The notes beneath the pieces were generated by a model. It was not told where the DNA came from. It searched no databases and saw nothing but the letters and a program-made list of their open reading frames with translations. Made by a program: the position numbers and the translations under genes. Shown piece after piece: positions 55,929 through 64,000 of a stretch of 64,000 nucleotides of DNA. This DNA is from Litomosoides sigmodontis. Lineage: Eukaryota > Nematoda > Chromadorea > Rhabditida > Onchocercidae. Position 1 is the stretch's first letter, and every line of letters begins with the position of its first letter. Location of the stretch: contig OY718803.1 of NCBI GenBank assembly GCA_963070105.1, positions 7,545,823-7,609,822 on the forward strand, given 5' to 3'.

Positions 55929-58900
55929 ATGTATTTGTACAACTTGACACTGCAAGGTTCGTCAGTGATAAATCAGGCGATCCATGGATCTTTTTGTGGA
56001 TTACCAAAACAACAGGTGTGATTTTGGAATTGAACTGTAAAGTGCAGACTTTCTTAGACGGAGTTACACGTAAGTGAAGAGCTATCAGTGATTTGTATGT
56101 GAATTACAATTTCCCTACAGAGCTCGGCGAAGTCACTGTAAAACTTTCTGAACTAAATTGCTTGTGTTGCAGGAAGTATGCATTGCTCGTGGTAACCTTC
56201 TACAGTTATTGTTTTGTGATCCCAAAACAGGAAAAATTCATGTTTTATGCAGTCATAATACCTTCGGTATAATAAGGTCATTGTTGGCTTTTCGTTTAAC
56301 TGGTGGAACTAAAGGTTTGTTGACGTTTGGTTATGATTTGATGAAGCGAATTTGAATTTCGTTGTACAGTGTTTAGGTTTTATTTCCTGCAATTATCTTA
56401 AGTGTAGCGCTTTCTCTCCCTTTCTTAAGTATCGATCGATTCAATTAATCTAAAGTTTGTGCGGATCTCGCGGAAGCTTAAAAAAATTTTTAAGCGTTTG
56501 TTTTGGCTAAGATAAGTAATCCATTTTAAAAATGCGTACACAATAAACCTATTATAGACTACATTGTTGTTGGTTCGGATGCTGGACGTATTGTAATTTT
56601 GGAATATAATGCACAGAAAGTATGCTTCGAAAGAGTTCACCAGGAAACTTTCGGGAAAACTGGCTGTCGCCGAATCGTTCCGGGACAGTTTCTTGCCGTC
56701 GACCCAAAGGGACGTGCTATCCTAATTGGTGGGTATATTAGATTTTAATTGGATGATTTATTAATGTTTTTACATTAGCAATGAGTTTGGGAAGTTAGAA
56801 GGTACAAGTTATCTCAAAATGAGGTCAATGTGAAAGCAAAGGTAACTAACATTACTAACATACTTAATAATTTGCAATTGTTAAAATAAGGGTTGTTTTA
56901 TTTATATGGTTTCCATTAGGATCTTTCTAAATTTTGTCTTTTTTTTTGACTTTGTTAACTACCGATTTTAATGTTAGAGGATTTTATGGGCTCGGAAATC
57001 ATAACGTGACGTTTAATCAAAGTACTAAACATTGCGGAGTCAGTTAATAATAAAAGTAAAAATCTTTTTGCACTAGTAATCATTGTGCATTTGAATTATA
57101 TAAGGACATGTTAAATTATTTAAACATTTTTCAAGGTGCGGTAGAGCGTCAAAAGTTGGTTTATATTATGAATAGGGACGCGTCGGCTAATTTAACAATC
57201 AGTTCGCCGTTGGAAGCACACAAATCCCATTGCATTTGCTACAGTGTAGTTGGTGTTGATGTCGGATTCGAGAATCCTACTTTCGCATGTTTAGAAGTTG
57301 ATTATGAGGTAAGTAATCGCTCATGGATACATTTTTGTAGCAAGAGTATAACTTTTTTAACTGTGGTTGGTTGGCAAGAAAGTATGATCTACCGGTACAT
57401 TTTATGTTTTTTCAATAGTAGAGTATTTTATGAGATTTTTTCGGAACATTATTGATCTCTTGACTGAAGTTTATTCACTGTCTTCTAAAACTCGCGAAAT
57501 TTTACGCAGTTTTTTGAAGTTTCAAAAACAAAACAGTGAAATAATCTTTTACATTGAAGGAAGTTGACCATGATCCTACTGGACATTTGGCTACCAAAAT
57601 TCCACAAACATTAACGTTTTATGAATTGGATTTGGGTTTGAATCATGTAGTACGCAAATATGCTGAACCGCTGGTTGATAAGGGAAATATTCTGATTTCA
57701 GGTTTGTCTATTTTAAAATCACCGAAAATTTAATTATCAAGCAAATAATTCGTCAAACAGTCAACAAATGAAATATGTAAACTGATTTATTTTGCAGTAC
57801 CGGGTGGACAAGATGGCCCGAGTGGTGTTATTGTTTGTTGTGAGAATTATCTTGTTTATAAAAATCTGGGTGATCAACCAGACATCAAATGTCCCGTACC
57901 ACGAAGAAGAGTTCGTTTACTGTTCTCAGGCTTTTCATTTCAATTAGAATCTATTTTTCTTCTGGATGTGTGTAAAATGCTGATAGTTGCAGATATTTAA
58001 TTCCTGGCCACATTTTGAATGGGTTTTTGAATTCGGATTTGAAAGGAAGCTATCATATGTTTAGTTTGAGCCATTCAGGCTTGAGTTTTTTTTCTTTTTT
58101 TCAGAACGAATTAGACGACTGCGATCGCACCGTCATTATTGTTTGCGCCGCAACGCATAAAACAAAATTGATGTACTTTTTCTTGGTACAGACCGACCAA
58201 GGTGATATCTTTAAGGTTACGCTCGAAAGTGAGCATGATATTGTGAGTTTTTCTTTCATGGATTTGAAAATTTAAGAGTTTATTCCTACTGTATTATCAC
58301 TTTAATTTATGACAACTCGTGATTTCCTTCGTTCACTAAAGTTGCTGGAGTAAGTGATGAACAAATTCTTTGTTCGATTTTGCGATTGTTGAATCACATA
58401 ATTCTTCAAAAGCTAATTTATCGTTGCTTCCATTCGCAGAAAGTGTCAGCGGTGCCGGTAATGTTCAATCATTAAGCTAAAAATCCTTGAGCTGGTTTCT
58501 TAAATTCATACTGACTTAATCAAAAAAGCAATACACATTCCACTCATATCCAATTTTATGCTTGGCTGTATTCATTAAAATAATTGAACATAAAAAGTCA
58601 AGCAAAATATTCGTTTTACATACTTCTTTGGAGGCTGCTTTTTTCTTTTAGGTCACCGAACTTAAAATCAAATATTTTGATACGATACCAGTCTCGAATG
58701 CAATGTGTATTTTGAAAACAGGATTTTTGTTTACTGCAAGTGAATTTGGAAATCAGTATGTTCTTTGCAGTTGTTTTAGTGGCTTTAATTGCAAATCATT
58801 TCGTGCATATTGTTGTATCAACAATGCAGCTAGCACTCGTCGAAGTGAAATCTGTTTTGCTATTTTGTGTTCCTACTTATTTATGGCACAACACTATTTT

Positions 58901-61900
58901 TACCTTATATATGAAATGAATTGTTTGGAACATATAAATTAATTTTGTTTTGTAGCCACTTATACCAGATAGCACATTTGGGTGACGAAGATGATGAACC
59001 TGAATTTTCATCTCGAATGCAGCTAGAAGAAGGTGAAACATTCTTTTTCGCTCCTCGTGGACTCACAAATTTGGCAGTTGTTGATCAGATGGATAGCTTA
59101 TCACCGCTTATTTCTTCTTATGTGAGTTCCAATTTCATATAAATTAGTTTGCTCTTTCAAATGCTTTCATATATTTTTTATTTTTTCAAATTGTGTATGG
59201 AATTTCTTGAATAAGTATTAACTCATTTTTGTGCAATTTGACCGTATTGTCAGCATTTTTTATTCGAAATTTGATTTGTTTTAATTAATTGATGAATTCT
59301 TTTTTACATTTTTCTCTAAAACTATTTTACCTTTTTACAGATTGATGATTTGGCTAATGAAGACTCCCCTCAAATTTATACTTTGGTAGGACGTGGCGCC
59401 CTTTCTGCAGTGAAAGTTTTACGAAACGGTTTGGAAGTAACAGAAATGGCTGTTTCTGAATTGCCTGGTAATCCAAATGCAGTTTGGACAGTTAAACGAA
59501 ACATTGATGGTTTGGTTTTATCAACAGCTTAGAATTGAGATTCTAAGTAGTAATTGTACTGATAAATTTCAGTTGATTTATAGTGCCTTGCCTCGGTGAA
59601 CTTTTATTAGCAGAAACGCTAATATTCCTAATGATAAAGGTTCAATGCTACAACTATAAAGGAATTCCGGAAGGACCAAAAGTCCTAAAATTTAAAGGAA
59701 TATATTTATGAGTGACGAGCGCCGAATTTTAGATAAATTTGATTCTCATATCGTTGTATCCTTCGTTAATGCAACACTAGTATTATCTATTGGTGAAACG
59801 GTCGAAGAAGTTACGGATTCTGGTTTTCTTGGTACGACACCGACTCTGGGATGTGCACTTATTGGTGATGACGCTTTGTTGCAGGTTAATTGTTTTTCTA
59901 TTCCATGAGAAGCTTTTTTCAAGAAAAGGCTGGAATCATTTAAGGAGTGGGAAGTTGAAATTAAATTTTAACGGACAGAATTTACTTTTAGTTCAATAAA
60001 AACTTTAACCTACTGATTTTGTATTCCAGGTGTATCCCGATGGTATTCGACATATTAGAGCTGACAGGCGAGTGAATGAATGGAAAGCACCTGGTAAACG
60101 TACAATTATGAAATGTGCTTTGAATCGACGACAAGTAGCAATCGCTCTTGCTGGTGGTGAACTTGTCTACTTTGAACTTGACGTGGTAAGACATTTCTTT
60201 CCTCACTGGTTTTTTCTTGTTTGTTTCGTTGCGCGTCTACTCGTTCTTCTGTTCTAACAAATTACAGTATTGATTTCCCATTCATTCATTAAGTCGTCTT
60301 TTGCTTTTATATATTCTTTTAAATAATTTTTGCTGCTTTGCTGATATTAGTTTATCTACCTTGTTATTGTGTCAGACTGGACAACTTAACGAATACACCG
60401 AACGACGTGAATTACCTGCTGATGTCCTCTGCATGAGCTTAAGTGAAATTCCTGAAGGAGAGCTGCGATCACGTTTCCTTACTGTAGGCTTGGCTGACAA
60501 AACAGTACGAATTATATCCTTGGATCCACAGGATTGTCTTTCACCACTGAGGTAATAACATGCTAGTTATAAAAAATGCATAAAGCCTCGGTTTTTACTA
60601 GGGAATTCGAATCCCCCGTTAAAACTGAGCAAGAGTTGTAAAATCCTCCCAAATTAAGTGAGAATAATGATTCCTTTTAGTATGCAAGCGCTGCCTTCCG
60701 AACCGGAATCAATTATTGTTTTGGAGATGTTTGGTACTGAGACACAAAGTGCATCAACTGTTCATTTGAATATTGGTTTACAGGTTTGTTTATTTAAAAC
60801 TTTATTGAAATAGATAGTGTATGCAGCTTTCAAATCAAAAAAACCTGCACTGATGTGACATTGTGTGCGAGTAACATTTAACATTTTTTAATCTAAATGC
60901 ATTGCCAAGAAATTTTATTGCAATATTACTAAAGTACACTGTTGTAGAATGGGTGTTTGCTGCGAACCACTGTTGACCAGGTTACAGGCGAGCTGACCGA
61001 TAACAGAACTCGTTACCTGGGAACAAAAAGTGTAAAGTTGTTCCGTGTGAGGATACAAAGTAAAGATGCGGTATGTCATGCCTTCAGATTTAAAATATTT
61101 CTTTCCGTATTTAAGTTAGACAAATATTTGTTTTCAGATCATGGCTGCGTCATCTCGTGCTTGGCTTTTATACGATTATCAGAGCAGGTTTCATCTGACT
61201 CCTCTTTCATATGCAGCTCTGGAGTATGCGGCAGGGTTTTCATCAGAGCAATGCCCAGAAGGAATTGTAGCTATCGCAGAAAATACTTTGAGGTTATTTT
61301 TAAGTTTAATATTTTAAAATCTTTGATTCTATGGTATTCTTTCACTAAAATTTAAATACATTCATTAGTTTTTCACTAGATCTACTAAATGCGATTTGTT
61401 TTCACAGAAACATTTTCAGGATTTTGTCTCTTGAAAAGTTGGGGGCTGTTTTTAACCATGTTGTATATCCACTGGACTATACGCCTCGGCGCATGGTAGT
61501 GCATAAAGCCTCAGGAAATTTGATTATAATCGAAAATGATCATGCTGCTTTTACGGTAAAAGGAAAAATGGAACGTCGGAAACAGCTTGCCGATGTTTGT
61601 TATTGTTTTTAAAAGTTTCTTTCTGATGACCGACAGTATCAAAATTTTTTTGGACTTCCAGAAAGTTTTCAAATCATTTGTTAACAAGTAAAGACAGTCA
61701 GTTAGTCCAAACTTAATCGAAATAGATACTGAGTCGTATTCTTACTTTAGTTAGGCATCAAAAGCCATAATGGAACACAAATGTTGGTGCTGGTTAATTC
61801 GTAAGCAAGTAACTTCAGGAACTGATGGAAGTAGCAAAAGAGGCAGAAGAGGCGGACCAACAAGCAGTGAAAGAAATGGCTGATGCAATTCGTACAGAAA

Positions 61901-62901
61901 AAGTTGATGAAAGAGTTTACGGATCACCAAAAAACCAGAAAGGTAAAATGCAAGAAACAAGTTTCAAAAATAGCTTCCATGATTATCCAAACACAGTTCA
62001 CTGTGTTTAAATGCTTGACCGTTGTGTATTATTTTGAGGGAGTGGTACTATCATTTTTTGAATTTCTGTAATATCATGTTCTTACAACTTAACGTTTAGG
62101 CAAATGGGCTGCAGCAGTTCGAATTATGCGCAGCAACGACGGTGAGACACTTTCACATTTTCCATTCGCGGAGGATGAAGCTGCATTTTCGTAAGTTTTG
62201 AAATATCAGGAAAAATTTTAACATTTTTTGTAGATGTTTTGAAAAAAAAACATGTCGTGGACATGTTTAGAAGGGTAAAATTGTGGCATCTACAATGACT
62301 TATTGAAAGTAACATGATATTTTATTAATCTAATAATGCTACCAAACTTTGCTAAACTCCAGGATAGCTATGGTGCAATTTCAAAATCAAAGTGACACGC
62401 AGTTTGTGCTGGTTGGTTGCGGCTGTGAATTACAACTGAAACCGAGAAAGGCTAAAGGAGGATGTATTTATACCTTCCTTCTGGCAGGTAATGGCACTGC
62501 ACTTCAGTTGCTGCATAGAACGTCAACCGATGAAGTTAGTTTCGATTTTTTTTTCCTCATTGGAACTTCAGGTAAGTTCTTACAGAACCAATAATTGAAG
62601 AAATGATTTGCTTTAAATTTAAAGCATACGGTCACGATATTCATTAATTAATAAGTCCAAAATAGGTTCTCATTATTTTATGTTCAAGTCATATTTCATA
62701 TACTCATTTTGTTTGTTTCTTGCGTATGGAATTAATGTAGTAGTTTGTGATATTCGCGAAAGTACTTAAACTGTATAAATTTTAATTTAGGTGGTCAATT
62801 CCATTCATGATTTTCGTGGAATGGCTTTAGCAGGTGTTGGGAAAAAAGTACGGTTATACGACCTTGGCAAGAGGAAGTTGCTTGCTAAATGTGAAAACAG
62901 G
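55929..62901 (+). CDS. sf3b3: Splicing factor 3B subunit 3 (SF3B3/SAP130), 3' end outside window
   Basis: Twenty-one exons give 981 uninterrupted residues, co-linear with human SF3B3 (1217). Exons: 55929-56015, 56173-56314, 56558-56728, 57136-57308, 57560-57701, 57798-57910, 58105-58242, 58652-58755, 58956-59121, 59341-59509, 59733-59884, 60030-60185, 60376-60551, 60681-60783, 60948-61070, 61138-61292, 61420-61594, 61819-61942, 62100-62190, 62363-62534, 62791-62901. Landmarks: MYLYNLTLQ start, [95 protein letters not shown] and [12 protein letters not shown]. It is a three-beta-propeller scaffold (DDB1/CPSF160 family) in the SF3b complex of U2 snRNP, acting in branch-site recognition in the nucleus. 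About 235 C-terminal residues, with the last propeller and PHF5A/SF3B1-contacting parts, are not found before 64000. Two introns use AAG acceptors (before 57136 and 57560). Confidence 0.94.
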
Positions 62902-64000
62902 GTAAATATTTTCCTCTTTCTCTTTTTAGATTTTATTTTAATGTGAAATAGTCTGTGTTGATCCGGAACACTAAGGATTTATAATGATTTAAATTTTCAA
63001 TGATGGTATGTATCATAGGTATAAAGACTGAAAAGAAAATATTTGTCATTTGTAAAATCAAGTTTTTGTTTTTGAAAGTGATAATTACTAAATTAGACAA
63101 GGTTATCTGAATTCTCTTTAAATATTAAAAATAATCAGTTTTAAATATTTGAGGCTCGAGAATTTGTAGAAAAGGTGAATAATTTCTTAAAAGAATTCTG
63201 TAAATCACGATTAATGAGAAAGTAAATGATAGGATTTAGGGCTGAATTAACATGACCAATGCTGAATGATATAGACCAAGCATATGGACTAACATTTAAA
63301 GAAAATCCATACAATATACTGTAAAAAAGCTTGCAAAATACCACGCAGCCACTTATAATAGTGATAATTTTAGCAGTTTTAATTTGAAGTTGTCGCTTTT
63401 TTTCCAGAATATCATAAAGTTCAGTTTTTGGTGAAGAGGAAATTTGTAAAAATGAGTTTTGATATTCGTGTTCCACGGTTAAGATATCGAACTCTTCACT
63501 TACATATTTCCTGAAAATTTATTTTGATATGTTAGAGGTTTTGGAAAGAAAAATGAATAGATTGGGAGATTTGAATGGTATTCGAGGTTAGATTAAAGTT
63601 TTTGTACAAGATTGAAATGTTAGTAGATTTGAAGAATTCATAAAATGTTGTCTCGGTTTTCTGTTTCAACTATTTTCATGTTTAGATTACTGGGTGGCTT
63701 AACTATTCATACAATTCATATAACACTGAATTTCTCTTTAAGTGTGTTTAACGAAATCAGAATACAATAATGCTCATTTAATCAAAGTAACTTCATAAAG
63801 AACGTTTTCAAAATGATAGGGATCAGCTTGTTAAATGAAGGGAGGATATAAATAGTTACTTTTGGACACTTTTCGTAATCGTTACTGATTTCAAGTTCAG
63901 AGGTTCGCTCATTGTATGATTTAGGCAATAAAACTGAGACTGAAATTGAGATTTTCCTAATTTATTCCACGAAATATATTGTTAGTCTAATTCATTATAT
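62902..64000 (+). other. Large SF3B3 intron (start), hosts antisense GPCR exon
   Basis: After the donor AGG|GTAAAT at 62902 no continuation of SF3B3 could be found to the window edge. This intron is therefore at least 1.1 kb, against 45-450 bp for the others in this gene. The minus strand carries a GPCR terminal exon at 63141-63510; the remainder is AT-rich. Confidence 0.6.
63141..63510 (-). CDS. Class A GPCR, last exon only (TM6-TM7 and tail)
   Basis: One minus-strand exon after a TTTTCAG acceptor at 63511 encodes 122 residues to the stop. It starts in the third intracellular loop, continues through a basic helix start (EKKRQLQIKTAKIITIIS) into TM6 and a short loop, and then TM7 with the class A signature NSALNPIIYFL, followed by NRDLQNSFKKLF (helix 8). 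The tail is short (FTFSTNSRASNI). The TM7/helix 8 sequence resembles biogenic-amine and peptide receptors of invertebrates. The usual TM6 CWxP is replaced by FCKLF, which leaves the ligand class open. Exons for TM1-TM5 must lie beyond 64000. It is antisense within an SF3B3 intron. Confidence 0.72.

Noticed and set aside
55820..56077. Open frame starting 109 bp before the SF3B3 start
   Set aside because: Has no ATG at its start and is out of frame with the conserved MYLYNLTLQ beginning at 55929.
60600..60625. B-box-like GAATTCGAATCC in an SF3B3 intron, possible tRNA
   Set aside because: No A box or cloverleaf could be drawn around it.

Overview
This is a gene-sparse, AT-rich (roughly two-thirds A+T) eukaryotic nuclear window, most probably from a nematode. 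The proteins resemble C. elegans or general metazoan families. Most introns are short (about 45-450 bp) with TTTCAG-type acceptors. Several start codons sit 1-17 nt after an acceptor with no visible 5' exon, which is what spliced-leader trans-splicing looks like. A spirurid or filarial (clade III) worm is my guess; the genus cannot be read from the sequence. All gene models below are hand-spliced. For those called complete, exon lengths and phases sum to an intact frame.

Layout. 1-3145: nothing recognised. 3146-4683 (-): a TMEM98 homologue. 4684-9138: mostly non-coding. 9139-9598 (-): a weakly supported small gene. 9834-11021 (+): ENSA/ARPP-19 endosulfine. 12624-16877 (-): Mediator subunit MED15, without a visible KIX domain. 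17323-23183 (+): the ribosome-biogenesis GTPase EFL1, divergent from MED15 across about 445 bp. 24439-28811 (-): a seven-cysteine MANSC-type single-pass membrane protein whose 2.8-kb intron holds a long ATT array and a cluster of GATA sites. 28812-35315: gene-poor, with a TATA promoter-like island, a GATA/homeobox palindrome and a 13-bp minisatellite.

35316-38087 (-): a Knirps-type (NR0A) nuclear receptor with a DNA-binding domain, a Knirps-box-like segment and a terminal PLDLS co-repressor motif but no ligand-binding domain. An intron inside its first zinc-finger module carries about 300 perfect ATT repeats. 38088-46023: repeats, including a 37-bp array in which every unit has an acceptor and a near-perfect 5' splice site; one orphan exon at 42870; and a small unidentified Cys/Asp protein at 43943-44386 (-). 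46024-49779 (+): mitochondrial citrate synthase. 50999-51754 (-): a small Tyr/Gly-rich membrane protein. 55929 to the right edge (+): SF3B3, 981 residues visible, with about 235 C-terminal residues beyond the window. 63141-63510 (-): the last exon of a class A GPCR, apparently nested antisense in an SF3B3 intron.

Functionally this is a mixture: housekeeping genes (translation, splicing, TCA cycle, mitotic phosphatase control, transcription) sit beside lineage-variable regulatory or surface proteins (Knirps-like receptor, MANSC protein, GPCR). The latter have large introns loaded with simple repeats. The best candidate for something undescribed is the Knirps-like receptor with its giant intronic triplet array.
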